From: Arthrobacter sp. MA-N2
GTDB taxonomy: Bacteria; Actinomycetota; Actinomycetes; Actinomycetales; Micrococcaceae
Direction of reading: 5' to 3'
Assembly: GCF_000517125.1 (NCBI RefSeq)
Contig: NZ_KI912155.1
Location: forward strand, 1,550,694 to 1,614,693
DNA: 64,000 nucleotides
Numbering within the stretch: position 1 is the first letter of the stretch; each line of letters opens with the position of its first letter. Below, piece after piece: positions 17,290 to 26,192 of the stretch. Made by a program: the position numbers and the translations under genes. The notes under the pieces are model-generated. The model saw only the letters and a list, made by a program, of their open reading frames with translations. It did not search any database and was not told where the DNA came from.

Positions 17290-18442
17290 CGAGCCAGATG
17301 TCCGGCCCGAAGACTTCGTAATGAATCTTCGTGGCAGGGATTCCGGCATTGATCGCTTCATTGCGAATGTGCTTCATGAACGGCAGCGGGCCGCATAGGT
17401 ACAGCGAGGCATCGGCCGGAAGGTCCACTTCGCGCAGTGACATAAAGCCCGCATTGGACCCGCCTTGCGGTTCCTCCAACCAGAGCTGGAGTTCTGCCGC
17501 ATCCAAGCGCTCGACGTCGTGCGTCATCTGCCCGCGCAACGCCCAACTGTCCAGGTTGCTCTCGGCGTGCAGGACAAGGACCTGACGATTCGAGCCGGAA
17601 TCGGCCAGTGAACGCAGGAGGGAAGCCGTGGGCGTGCAGCCAATGCCGGCCGAGGCGAGGACTACGGGCCCGTCGCCGTCCTTGAGCGTGATTTCGCCAT
17701 AAGGGTTGGAAATCTCCAGGACGTCACCGACCTTCACTGAGTTGTGCAGCACGGGGGAAACTTCGCCGCCGTCATCGATCTTGGTAGTGAAGCTGCGGCT
17801 GGTGCCTGCGGCGCCGGAAAGCGAGTACTGCCGGACCTGGCGCAAACCGTCGGGGAGCGTGACCTTGACGCTGATGTATTGGCCGGGGAGCGCCTCGCTG
17901 ACGGGTGTATCGTCTGCGGGCTCCAAGACGAAGGTCATGGACCCGGTGCCCGCGGGAGCCTTGGACGCGACCTTCCAGGGGCTCCACATCTTGCCGTTGG
18001 CCTGGGCTGCGTAGAGTCCTTTTTCGAGCTTGATCAGGGCGTCCGCCATGAGCCAGTAGACCTCAGTCCAAGCTTCGGCAATTTCAGGGGTAATGACTTC
18101 GGCCAGGTCCTCTGCGATGGCAGCGAAGAGGTGCTCGTAGACCACTTGGTATTGCGGCTCTGTGATGCCGAGTGAAGCGTGACGGTGGGCAATGCGGGAC
18201 AACACAGTCTCCGGCAGGCTTCCCGGGTTGCTTATCAAGTGGCTCGCGAATGCGGCAATACTTCCGGCGAGGGCTTGCTGCTGGCTGCCGGAACGCTGGT
18301 TCGAACGGCTGAACAGCCCGTCGAGCAACTCGGGGTGCGCGGCGAAGAGGCGCTCGTAAAACTTGGGGGTGATGTCGCCAATCCTGGAGCCAACGAGCGG
18401 CAACGTCGCCTGAATGACGGGGAAGGACTTGTCCGAGAGCAT
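17282..18442 (-). CDS. hmp: Flavohemoglobin (nitric oxide dioxygenase)
   Basis: The 386-residue enzyme oxidises NO to nitrate with O2 and NAD(P)H. The globin domain (1 to about 140) has B10 Tyr29 in KFYERLF, distal Gln residues near 53-56 and proximal His88 in IAHRHASLGI. The FAD domain has RQYSLSG, and the NAD domain has GIGCTPTASLL, the CGPLPFM segment and a YEVFGPD C-terminus. The start has AGGAG 6 bp upstream. It lies downstream of an NsrR gene with a candidate NsrR box between them. Its stop codon is within the palindromic repeat shared with the convergent gene. Confidence 0.97.
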   Translation of the reverse strand: MLSDKSFPVIQATLPLVGSRIGDITPKFYERLFAAHPELLDGLFSRSNQRSGSQQQALAGSIAAFASHLISNPGSLPETVLSRIAHRHASLGITEPQYQVVYEHLFAAIAEDLAEVITPEIAEAWTEVYWLMADALIKLEKGLYAAQANGKMWSPWKVASKAPAGTGSMTFVLEPADDTPVSEALPGQYISVKVTLPDGLRQVRQYSLSGAAGTSRSFTTKIDDGGEVSPVLHNSVKVGDVLEISNPYGEITLKDGDGPVVLASAGIGCTPTASLLRSLADSGSNRQVLVLHAESNLDSWALRGQMTHDVERLDAAELQLWLEEPQGGSNAGFMSLREVDLPADASLYLCGPLPFMKHIRNEAINAGIPATKIHYEVFGPDIWLAN

Positions 18443-18490
18443 ACGTACTCCTGTCGTAGTGGCCCACAGCTTCCGTACGGGCCGAGACTA

Positions 18491-18515
18491 ATACTTGTAT
18501 TTAGAATGCAAGTAT
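18491..18515. promoter_or_regulatory. Candidate NsrR operator
   Basis: ATACTTGTATT and AATGCAAGTAT form an 11-3-11 inverted repeat with 10 of 11 positions paired. It lies about 50 bp upstream of hmp. The size and AT-rich centre resemble the 11-1-11 NsrR sites of other bacteria. A nearby nsrR gene supports the assignment. Confidence 0.75.
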
Positions 18516-18569
18516 CTATGGCTCATTTCTACACGTCGTAGAAGGATTTTGCCAATCGACGGCTGAGAG

Positions 18570-19019
18570 TTACATCCCGGGGCGCAAGCCGATCGTTTGG
18601 AACACCGGGGCCATCTGCCGAAAACTCGGCAGGGAGGAGACGACGACGCCGTCAAGCTCCCGGTAGAAGGCCTCCCGGGCGCGGGCCAAGGCGCCACGTA
18701 GGCCGCATTCGATGATCAAGGGGCAGTCGCCGTGGGAGGAGTGGCACTCCGCGGGATCCGATCTGGTATCAAGTTCCCGAAGGAGCTGGCCCACAGTGGC
18801 TTTGTGCCCGGCTGTGCTGAGCCGGGATCCGCCCTTTCGTCCGCGCTCGACGTCAATCAAGCCCAACTCGCGCAGCCGAACAATGGCCTTGCTGACGTGA
18901 TGGTAGGGCGTCCCAACAGCATCGGCGATGTTTTGGGTGGTCAGGAGTTCACCTGCGGGCGCGGACGATAGGACCAGGAGCGCACGCAGGCTCACATCTG
19001 CGAAGGCATTGATCTTCAT
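18570..19019 (-). CDS. nsrR: Rrf2-family nitric oxide-sensing repressor NsrR
   Basis: The 149-residue protein has the Rrf2 winged helix (NAFADVSLRALLVLSS, then a helix with TPYHHVSKAIVRLRELG) and three cysteines, Cys92, Cys99 and Cys105, in the spacing of the NsrR iron-sulfur ligands. NO damages the cluster and frees the DNA, switching on hmp. The gene sits 128 bp upstream of hmp in the same direction. IscR-type regulators have a different cysteine spacing and context. Confidence 0.92.
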   Translation of the reverse strand: MKINAFADVSLRALLVLSSAPAGELLTTQNIADAVGTPYHHVSKAIVRLRELGLIDVERGRKGGSRLSTAGHKATVGQLLRELDTRSDPAECHSSHGDCPLIIECGLRGALARAREAFYRELDGVVVSSLPSFRQMAPVFQTIGLRPGM

Positions 19020-19043
19020 GCCTTTAAGCTTACGTAGTCAGGT

Positions 19044-19496
19044 CTAGTCCACCCAGATAAGGGGTTCGTTGGTATCTGCTTCTGCGGTGTCAAAGGTGAA
19101 ACCTCCGCTTGTCTGAACGTAGGGGATCACAGCTGCCATCAGCCCGCCGTCGCGATCCTCAGCAGCGGCGTGAATTCCGTCCGAGCCATGTTCGGGAAGG
19201 ATGACGTCGCTGGCAATCGCGGCGGCGCGGTATCCATCCCGACCTTGACGGAGCAACTCGAGGACGTCGGCCAACATCGACTCTGTATCGACGTTTCCTT
19301 CGTCATCCGGCTCTCCGGGCGAGACGAAGACGAGCCGGAGTTCGTTGTCGTCCGCGAGCGTGACTGCGAAGGGCAGGAAGCCGCCATTTTGTTCCAAGTG
19401 TTCCTGCGCCGTCGCCAAGGCGGCCCCCAAGGTCTCGCGGACGTAGTGGAGTTCACGCTCTGCTGCATTTTCGGAGTTGTTGGCTGTGTTGCCCAT
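19044..19496 (-). CDS. Conserved hypothetical acidic protein
   Basis: The 150-residue protein is acidic, with no signal peptide or membrane segment. It shows alternating beta-strand-like stretches (FLPFAVTLADD, ELRLVFVSPG, AAAIASDVILPEHG, GLMAAVIPYVQT, GGFTFDTAEA), perhaps a small alpha/beta fold. I do not recognise the family. It follows the phosphohexomutase gene by 27 bp in the same direction, so the two may be co-transcribed. Confidence 0.75.
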   Translation of the reverse strand: MGNTANNSENAAERELHYVRETLGAALATAQEHLEQNGGFLPFAVTLADDNELRLVFVSPGEPDDEGNVDTESMLADVLELLRQGRDGYRAAAIASDVILPEHGSDGIHAAAEDRDGGLMAAVIPYVQTSGGFTFDTAEADTNEPLIWVD

Positions 19497-19523
19497 GCTG
19501 CTGCTCGTCTTCGGGGCTGCTGG

Positions 19524-20945
19524 CTAGGCTCGAACCAGCGCGAGGACGCGGTCGCGGACCTTTTCCATGGTGGCCACATCCTTTGCTTCGGCGTTCAGGC
19601 GCAGGAACGGCTCCGTGTTGGACGGCCGAAGGTTGAACCACCAGCTTCCATCCTTCGCGGTGAAGGTACTGCCATCCATGGTGTCGACATCGACGTCTTC
19701 GCCATCAAATTCGGCGCGGACGCGCTCAATGGCTCCGGCCTTGTCTTCGATTTCGGAGTTGATTTCGCCGGAGGAAACGTAAGGCTCGTACTGGCGGCCG
19801 AGCTCCGACAGCGGGCCGTCCTGCTCGCCCAAGGCTGCCAACACGTGCATGGCCGCGAGCATCCCGGTGTCCGCGTTCCAAAAATCGCGGAAGTAGAAGT
19901 GGGCCGAGTGCTCGCCGCCGAAGACGGCCCCTTCTTCTGCCATGACCGCCTTGATGAACGAGTGTCCCACCCGGGTGCGGACAGCCCTGCCACCATCCGT
20001 GGCCACGAGCTCCGGGACGGCCCGCGAGGTCAGCAAGTTGTGAATGATCACGGGGGTTTCTTCTCCCGCGGCTTGGGCGCGGGCGATTTCCCGCCGCGCA
20101 ACCATGCCGGTGATCGCCGAGGGCGATACCGGTTCGCCCTTCTCGTCGATTACGAAACAACGGTCGGCATCTCCGTCGAACGCCAGCCCGATATCCGCGC
20201 CGTGCTCGATGACGGCGGCCTGCAGATCACGCAGGTTTTCAGGTTCAAGGGGATTGGCCGGATGGTTCGGGAAGGAACCGTCCAACTCAAAGTACAGGGG
20301 GACGATTTCGAACGGCAGCGCCGGAAGCAGCGTGTCACCGAGCACGGCGGGCGTGGTGAGTCCGGCCATGCCATTCCCGGCGTCGACGACGATCTTCAAA
20401 GGACGGGAGACTTTAAGGTCAACCAGGCTGCGCAGGTATTCCGAGTAATCCTTCAGTACATCGTGGGAGCTGATCTCACCGTGGACGTCCGCAGCAGGAA
20501 TGTCGCCGTCATTGAGGTACTTCTCCGCGAGTGCTTGGATTTCCTTGAGTCCTGTTTCGGACGAGATCGGCTGAGCACCAGCCTTGGACATCTTGATGCC
20601 GTTGTACTCTGCGGGATTGTGGCTCGCAGTGAACGTGGCGCCGGCGGCATTGAGGGCGCCGCAAGCGTAATAGAGCTCGTCGGTGGAGATGAGGCCCAGA
20701 AGCTGGACATTGGCACCCCGGCGAGCGGCGCCGTCGGCGAATGCCTTGATGAATTCGGGAGATGACGGGCGCATATCGCCGCCCACCAGAACGGTCTCGC
20801 CCGAAAGCCCGAGGGTGTCGACGAAAGCGGCGCCGACGGATTCCACGATGCGGGATGTAATGGATTCACCGACGATTCCCCGGACGTCGTAGGCCTTGAA
20901 GGAAGCCGAGAGGTCAAATGTCTTCTTCTTCTGCTCGCTATTCAC
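19524..20945 (-). CDS. manB: Phosphomannomutase/phosphoglucomutase
   Basis: The alpha-D-phosphohexomutase interconverts hexose 1- and 6-phosphates for GDP-mannose or glucose-1-P supply. I start it at the GTG at 20945, just before NSEQKKKTFDLS, giving 473 residues as usual; the open frame extends far upstream but overlaps the opposite-strand helicase gene. Visible motifs are KAYDVRG near the start, the phosphoserine loop TASHNP (Ser108), the metal loop DGDADRC and the C-terminal phosphate-binding RPSNTEPFLR. The AGGA site lies about 9 bp before the GTG. Confidence 0.93.
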   Translation of the reverse strand: MNSEQKKKTFDLSASFKAYDVRGIVGESITSRIVESVGAAFVDTLGLSGETVLVGGDMRPSSPEFIKAFADGAARRGANVQLLGLISTDELYYACGALNAAGATFTASHNPAEYNGIKMSKAGAQPISSETGLKEIQALAEKYLNDGDIPAADVHGEISSHDVLKDYSEYLRSLVDLKVSRPLKIVVDAGNGMAGLTTPAVLGDTLLPALPFEIVPLYFELDGSFPNHPANPLEPENLRDLQAAVIEHGADIGLAFDGDADRCFVIDEKGEPVSPSAITGMVARREIARAQAAGEETPVIIHNLLTSRAVPELVATDGGRAVRTRVGHSFIKAVMAEEGAVFGGEHSAHFYFRDFWNADTGMLAAMHVLAALGEQDGPLSELGRQYEPYVSSGEINSEIEDKAGAIERVRAEFDGEDVDVDTMDGSTFTAKDGSWWFNLRPSNTEPFLRLNAEAKDVATMEKVRDRVLALVRA

Positions 20946-21084
20946 GGGCTCAATCCTACTGTGGAGCCCGGCCGTCACCTCGCCAGAAAAGCGGCTATGT
21001 GGAAAACCTTCGCTACACGGATGTTCGTCCACATAGATGAAGTTCCAGGTTCTGGCTGTTTGCGCATGCTGGAATACTGAACCC

Positions 21085-23256
21085 ATGCCCAACAACCCTG
21101 ATGCTGCTCTCCTCGCAGCAGAACAGTCCACCACCCGGCTGCAAGCTCTTGAGGTATTGCGGGAGCTTGTGGGGAGTACGGACGCGCAATTCCATGACGG
21201 CCAGTATGAGGCGATCGAAGCCCTCGTAGACGCCGGACGGCGCGCCCTGGTGGTCCAGAGGACTGGCTGGGGTAAATCCGCGGTGTACTTCGTCTCGTCG
21301 TTGTTGCTGAGGCGGCGAGGAGCCGGGCCCACGCTGATTGTCTCCCCGCTGCTCGCACTCATGCGGGACCAGGTGGCCGCCGCCGCCCGGGCCGGTGTGC
21401 GCGCAGTGGCGATCAACTCGGCCAACCAGCTCGAGTGGGACAACGTTCGCGAGCAACTCGCCGCGGACCAGGTGGACGTTCTCCTGGTGTCGCCGGAAAG
21501 GCTCACCAACCCTTCCTTCCGGGAGAACCAGCTGCCCGAGCTCATCCGCCGTACCGGCCTCCTGGTGATTGACGAGGCACACTGCATTTCGGACTGGGGC
21601 CACGATTTCCGTCCCGACTACCGGCGCATCTCCGATCTCATCGAGCAGTTGCCCGGTAACGTCCCCGTGCTGGCGACCACGGCGACGGCCAACTCCCGGG
21701 TGGTGCATGACATCGAGGAGCAGCTCGGCTCCGGCGTTCTTACCATCCGTGGCACTCTTGGCCGAGAGTCCTTGCGGCTGGGTGTCCTGAAGCTTGCCGA
21801 CTCAAGGGATCGCCTGGGCTGGTTGCTCACACATCTTGCTGATATGCCAGGCAGCGGGATCATCTATACCTTGACCGTTTCCGCCGCCGAAGACACTGCA
21901 CGGCTTCTCTCCGAAGCGGGCCACCAGGTCTTGTCCTACACAGGACGCACGGACCCCGCGGACCGGGAACGGGCCGAGCAGCTTCTCAAGGACAACCAAG
22001 TGAAGGCGCTGGTGGCCACCTCGGCCCTCGGCATGGGTTTCGATAAACCCGATCTTGGTTTCGTTATCCACCTCGGCGCACCTTCGTCGCCGGTGGCCTA
22101 CTACCAGCAAGTGGGCCGAGCCGGTCGTGGCGCCGCAAATGCCGATGTCCTCCTCCTGCCTGGGTCCGAAGACCGCGAAATCTGGCAGTACTTTGCCACC
22201 GCTTCCATGCCTTCGGAGGAAAAGGCCGCAGCCGTCCTCAACGTCCTCGCCGGGTCCGGCTCTGCGTTGTCCACCGTGGCCCTCGAAGCGCGGGTGGACC
22301 TGCGCCGGACACCCTTGGAACTCCTGTTGAAGGTCCTTGCGGTCGATGGCGCGGTGGAGCGAGTCGGCGGCGGCTGGAGGTCCACGGGACGTCCCTGGAT
22401 CTACGATGCCGAACGCTACGCTCGTATTGCCGAGGCCCGGGTGGACGAGCAAGACTCCATGGTGATTTACCAGGACACCGCTGGATGCCGCATGGAATAT
22501 ATCACCGCCGTCTTGGACGACGAGTCCGCACGTGCATGCGGCCGTTGCGACAATTGCGCCGGCATATGGTTCCCGGCCAACGTGGAAGCAGCCGCCGCAG
22601 ACGCTGCGGGGCAGACCCTCCGGCGCGCGGGCCTGGTGCTGGAACCCCGGCTTCAATGGCCCAGCGGCATGGACCGGCTGGGCGTGGCTGTGAAAGGCAA
22701 GATCAAGCCGGAAGAGTTGCTGGCTGAAGGCCGTGTCCTGGCCCGCCTGACTGATTTGGGTTGGGGAGGGGCCCTCCGCGAACTCTTTGCGGCCGGCGCG
22801 GCTGACCGTGAAATTGAACCTGCTATGTTGCAGGGCTGTGTTCAGGTCTTGCGCGAGTGGGCCGTCGGAGATGGCAGAACCACGGGTTGGAGCGGGCAAG
22901 GACGGCCGGTAGCCGTCGTGAGCATCCCCTCCAGAAACAAGCCGGTGCTGGTTGAATCCTTGGCCCGCGGCATAGCAGGGATCGGCCAGATGCCGTATCT
23001 GGGCCCCCTCCAACTCGAGCATGGTGGACCCGCCGGCGCCCGGGGAGGCAACAGCGCCTACCGGTTGGCCGGTGTCTGGGAGCGCCTCGTAGTTGGCACT
23101 GAACTTGCACAGAACCTCGCCTCGCTCGGCGGCCAAGGCATCCTCTTGGTCGATGACTTGGCGGACAGCCGCTGGACCATGACCATTGCCGGCCGCGCCC
23201 TCAGGCAAGCCGGAGCGGGATCGGTGTTGCCTCTCGTACTCGGTCAAGCAGCTTGA
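21085..23256 (+). CDS. RecQ-family DNA helicase with C-terminal phosphoribosyltransferase-like domain
   Basis: From the ATG at 21085 the protein has 723 residues. The helicase part has Walker A QRTGWGKSA (58-66), the DEAH box in LVIDEAHCISDWGHDFRPDYRRI, motif III ATTATANSRV and motif VI QQVGRAGRG. A RecQ zinc site follows (CRMEY...ACGRCDNC). Beyond about residue 560 is a domain ending in ILLVDDLADSRWTMT, which resembles the PRPP-binding loop of type-I phosphoribosyltransferases. It is known as an actinobacterial domain pairing, but the role of the second domain is not settled. The last 4 bases overlap the next gene. Confidence 0.9.
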   Translation: MPNNPDAALLAAEQSTTRLQALEVLRELVGSTDAQFHDGQYEAIEALVDAGRRALVVQRTGWGKSAVYFVSSLLLRRRGAGPTLIVSPLLALMRDQVAAAARAGVRAVAINSANQLEWDNVREQLAADQVDVLLVSPERLTNPSFRENQLPELIRRTGLLVIDEAHCISDWGHDFRPDYRRISDLIEQLPGNVPVLATTATANSRVVHDIEEQLGSGVLTIRGTLGRESLRLGVLKLADSRDRLGWLLTHLADMPGSGIIYTLTVSAAEDTARLLSEAGHQVLSYTGRTDPADRERAEQLLKDNQVKALVATSALGMGFDKPDLGFVIHLGAPSSPVAYYQQVGRAGRGAANADVLLLPGSEDREIWQYFATASMPSEEKAAAVLNVLAGSGSALSTVALEARVDLRRTPLELLLKVLAVDGAVERVGGGWRSTGRPWIYDAERYARIAEARVDEQDSMVIYQDTAGCRMEYITAVLDDESARACGRCDNCAGIWFPANVEAAAADAAGQTLRRAGLVLEPRLQWPSGMDRLGVAVKGKIKPEELLAEGRVLARLTDLGWGGALRELFAAGAADREIEPAMLQGCVQVLREWAVGDGRTTGWSGQGRPVAVVSIPSRNKPVLVESLARGIAGIGQMPYLGPLQLEHGGPAGARGGNSAYRLAGVWERLVVGTELAQNLASLGGQGILLVDDLADSRWTMTIAGRALRQAGAGSVLPLVLGQAA

Positions 23257-24689
23257 ACGGCGCAGCCCCGTCTGTCGAGTCCGGATCCAAGTGGCAGCCA
23301 CGGCTCGCACTGCTGGTTGCCGCCACCTTCTTCATGGAGTTCCTGGACGGTACGGTCCTCACCACCGCCATGCCCAGCATTGCAGCCGACTTCACAGTCG
23401 CTTCTGCCGATATCAATGTCACGATGACCGCCTACCTGGTGACCGTGGCCATGGGAATTCCGCTTAGCAGCTGGCTCGCAGAACGCTTTGGGGCACGTCG
23501 AATCTTCTGCCTGGCGATAGCAGTATTCACGACGGCATCGTTGCTTTGCGCGGTCAGCCCGGACCTCACCTGGCTGACGCTGAGCCGGGTGGCACAGGGC
23601 GCAGGCGGGGCCATGATGGTGCCCGTAGGGACGCTCGTAGTGCTGCGGGGTACTCCCAAATCAGAGCTGCTCCGAGCCACGGCATTCCTTGTTTGGCCGG
23701 GCTTGCTCGCTCCCGTTTTGGCGCCTCTCGTGGGCGGAGCTTTCACCACCTATCTTTCATGGCACTGGATCTTCCTGATCAATGTACCGCTGGGTATTGT
23801 CGCGTTCCTCGCGGCGTTGCGGCTGGTTCCGCGCACGGGAGGTGACACTGGCCGACGGCTCGACTGGCGGGGGCTCGCACTAACCACTTTCGGCGTCGGA
23901 TCTCTCGTGGTAGGCCTTGAAGGAGTGGGCGGTCACGGCCCGGGCGTGTTCCCGGCCGTTGTGCTGTTGGCCGGAGTATTGGCTTTGGCCGGGGCGGCCT
24001 GGTGGATGCTCAAGGCCAAGTCGCCGCTTTTCGACCTCAGGGTCTTCGCTACCCGCACTTTCCGGGCGACCTCCACAGGTGGGTTTGTCTACCGGCTGAC
24101 CATCAGCTCGGTTCCCTTCTTGCTGCCGTTGTTGTTCCAAGACGGTTTTGGCTGGGATCCGCTCAGGTCCGGCGCCATGGTGGCTGCCGTCTTCATCGGC
24201 AACATCAGCATCAAGCCTGCAACGACGCCTATCATCCGCCGTTTCGGCTTCAAGCCCGTCTTGGTCTCCGCCTCCCTTGCCTCTGCGATCACCTTTGCAG
24301 CTTGCGCAATGCTCAACGCCGGGACCCCGGAGCCGTTGATTTTTGTCCTGCTCCTGGCCAGCGGAGCCTTCCGTTCGATCGGCTTCTCGGCCTACGCCTC
24401 CGTGCAATATGCGGACATCGTTCCGGGAGAGCTTCCCTCGGCCAACGCCGTTTCGGCCACTCTGGTGCAACTGGCAGCGGGGACCGGCATCGCGGTAGGC
24501 GCACTCTTCCTGCGCCTTTTCGATCATGCTTCACTCTTCGGCGGCGGCCCTTCCTCCGCGTACCGTGGCGCGTTCCTCGCGATGGCTGTAGCGATGCTTT
24601 TGAGCACCGTGGACAGCCTCATGCTGCCCCGGCACGCCGGGGCAGCAGTCAGCCGGAGCGTGAGCAGGCCCGAGAAACGGCAAGGTTAA
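23253..24689 (+). CDS. MFS drug-exporter-like transporter (DHA2 type)
   Basis: The 478-residue polytopic membrane protein has the MFS motif A region around PLSSWLAERFGARRIF and the DHA2-like DGTVLTTAMPSIAADF in the first helix, which in EmrB/QacA relatives carries a key Asp. About 12-14 membrane segments can be counted. The TTG start at 23253 overlaps the helicase stop; the start is uncertain because no ribosome site is clear. The substrate cannot be told from sequence. The coupling suggests co-expression with the helicase gene. Confidence 0.88.
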   Translation: MNGAAPSVESGSKWQPRLALLVAATFFMEFLDGTVLTTAMPSIAADFTVASADINVTMTAYLVTVAMGIPLSSWLAERFGARRIFCLAIAVFTTASLLCAVSPDLTWLTLSRVAQGAGGAMMVPVGTLVVLRGTPKSELLRATAFLVWPGLLAPVLAPLVGGAFTTYLSWHWIFLINVPLGIVAFLAALRLVPRTGGDTGRRLDWRGLALTTFGVGSLVVGLEGVGGHGPGVFPAVVLLAGVLALAGAAWWMLKAKSPLFDLRVFATRTFRATSTGGFVYRLTISSVPFLLPLLFQDGFGWDPLRSGAMVAAVFIGNISIKPATTPIIRRFGFKPVLVSASLASAITFAACAMLNAGTPEPLIFVLLLASGAFRSIGFSAYASVQYADIVPGELPSANAVSATLVQLAAGTGIAVGALFLRLFDHASLFGGGPSSAYRGAFLAMAVAMLLSTVDSLMLPRHAGAAVSRSVSRPEKRQG

Positions 24690-24740
24690 ACGGCAAGGCC
24701 AGAGGGCTGGCCGGGCAAAACGAAAGACGCCGGACGCTAG

Positions 24741-25802
24741 CTAGGAAGCCGGGTGCGTAAACGGTATCCGGTCGAAGGACACAACGTTCGCTGCATCCTC
24801 AGGATTGACCGTGACCTTGAGCCAGTCTTTCGCATTGTTTGATCCATCCACAGTGACTCGCGTCAGGTTCTTCGCCGCAGTGGGCTGGCCGTAAAAGGAC
24901 AGCCACGCGGAACCGGTCGCGAGGGGATGGTCCTGGTGATAAACGTGGCTGTCGCCGTTAATCAGGTAGACGGGTCCACCGAACGAGTTGGATTCCTCGA
25001 TCAGAGTCTGTACCAACGGCTTGAAAGCGCCAAAATCGGCCTGGGACGGAGCCGCGATTGTCGGGTCGAACATGTCGGCTTGCGTCATCACGACGACGGC
25101 TCGGTCGCCATTGTTCCGCGCCTTGCGGAAGGTGTCCTTCAACTCCTGGATATCCGCTTGGGTCCGCTGCTGGACCTCGTTGAGCTGGGCGGCCGTGGGC
25201 TGGGTTTGGCCCAATCCTGTCCAAGGCAGCATCGAGTTGTTACTGCCTGGAATGTTGACTGTGGTGAAGGCGACCTCATGTTTGCGGAAACTGACGTTCT
25301 CCGGGAAGCCTTCCTTGGCCTGGGACCTCAGCTGCATGGGCGAACCAAGGGTGACACCAGGTTTCGGGAAGAAGATTTCCCGAACCTTGGCCAGCCTTTC
25401 CAAGGGGTCGTAGGCGCCGTTGTTCGTCCGGTGGCAGTCTGTCCATTCGTTGTCGCCCGGGGTGTAGACGAGCGGCGCGGTGAAGCTGTCAAAGTTCTTC
25501 TTGATGGCTTCGAAATACTGGTCCGTGCACTGCGATGATCCATTCTTGATGTCGCCCACATGTGCTACAAAGCTCAGTTCCTTGTGGGCGTTCAGATCCT
25601 GGATATAGGACGGGAATGCCTGGATTTCAGCATCGCCGTAGGGTACGTCGCCGATTACTCCGAAGCTGAAGCCATCGGTGTTGCCTTGGTGCCCGTTGCC
25701 GTTTGAGCCGTTGCCGGCCGCCAATGCAGACGGAGTGAGCACGATGGTTGACAGTAAGACGGCCCCAACCGTCGCGATGGCGAATCTCGTCGTTGAACGC
25801 AT
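24741..25802 (-). CDS. Secreted calcineurin-like metallophosphoesterase
   Basis: The 353-residue protein has a Sec signal peptide (residues 1 to about 28, ending ALAA) and a Gly/Asn-rich mature start. Metallophosphoesterase metal ligands appear in order: GVIGDVPYG, HVGDIKNG, TPGDNEWTD (the GDNE variant of GNHD) and INGDSHVYHQ near the C-terminus. It probably acts outside the cell on phosphate esters; the substrate is unknown. It is the last chromosomal gene before the prophage junction. Confidence 0.85.
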   Translation of the reverse strand: MRSTTRFAIATVGAVLLSTIVLTPSALAAGNGSNGNGHQGNTDGFSFGVIGDVPYGDAEIQAFPSYIQDLNAHKELSFVAHVGDIKNGSSQCTDQYFEAIKKNFDSFTAPLVYTPGDNEWTDCHRTNNGAYDPLERLAKVREIFFPKPGVTLGSPMQLRSQAKEGFPENVSFRKHEVAFTTVNIPGSNNSMLPWTGLGQTQPTAAQLNEVQQRTQADIQELKDTFRKARNNGDRAVVVMTQADMFDPTIAAPSQADFGAFKPLVQTLIEESNSFGGPVYLINGDSHVYHQDHPLATGSAWLSFYGQPTAAKNLTRVTVDGSNNAKDWLKVTVNPEDAANVVSFDRIPFTHPAS

Positions 25803-25929
25803 GAATTTCTCCTCGTCGGTCTCGGATTACCCGGACGAGGCTATTGGCGCGAGCTGAATTCCAAGAGTCTGCGACATGAACCACGCCAAAACCCAGAAAT
25901 TCCGGCCCTCGGGACCTGGGACGCAAAAA

Positions 25930-25954
25930 GGCCCCGGTCCAAAAGACCGGGGCC
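25930..25954. terminator. tRNA-associated terminator left of the prophage junction
   Basis: GGCCCCGGTC and GACCGGGGCC pair around CAAAA. A-runs on the left give a T-run after the stem on the minus strand, the direction of the interrupted tRNA-Ser. Its original tRNA has been displaced by the prophage. Confidence 0.85.
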
Positions 25955-25959
25955 AAAAC

Positions 25960-25984
25960 GCGGAGACGGGGGGATTTGAACCCC
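25960..25984 (-). repeat. Prophage attachment core: 25-nt 3' end of a tRNA-Ser-like gene
   Basis: On the minus strand the segment reads GGGGTTCAAATCCCCCCGTC then TCCGC: half a T-stem, the T-loop and an acceptor strand that would need a 5' GGAGACG partner. No matching 5' half, anticodon arm or D-arm exists next to it. This is the standard left behind when an element recombines at a tRNA 3' end. The whole tRNA should sit at the other prophage end, outside the window. Confidence 0.78.
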
Positions 25985-26102
25985 ATTTTCTAAACCGGCT
26001 CCAATGGCGATCCTGCCTTATAAACAAAGGGAAGTAGGCCCATCTTGGCCGGAATATTGAAGGTGCATTAAGTGCATAGATTGGGGGAAATTTAAGCCCC
26101 GT

Positions 26103-26182
26103 CCCCCCAGTGGGGGGGAGGTTTTTCAACCTTTAGGCCCGGAAACAGATCAGGCCCCGCCAAGACGGCGGGGGCCCTTTTT
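26103..26182 (+). terminator. Two terminator-like hairpins at the left prophage end
   Basis: CCCCCC-AGT-GGGGGG (26103-26117) is followed by GGAGGTTTTT. GGCCCCGCC (26153-26161) pairs with GGCGGGGGCC (one extra G) and is followed by CTTTTT. Both have T-runs on the plus strand, so they may stop transcription leaving the chromosome or reading into the prophage. The rest of 25985-26192 has no gene. Confidence 0.6.
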
Positions 26183-26192
26183 GCGTTGATGT

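Noticed and set aside
19524..21587. A 687-codon extension of the phosphohexomutase frame
   Set aside because: Residues before the GTG at 20945 overlap the opposite-strand helicase gene; family length is matched by the shorter reading.
25985..26192. A complete tRNA-Ser at the prophage junction
   Set aside because: Only the 3' 25 nt match tRNA structure; the sequence upstream on the minus strand has no acceptor 5' strand, D-arm or anticodon arm that fits.
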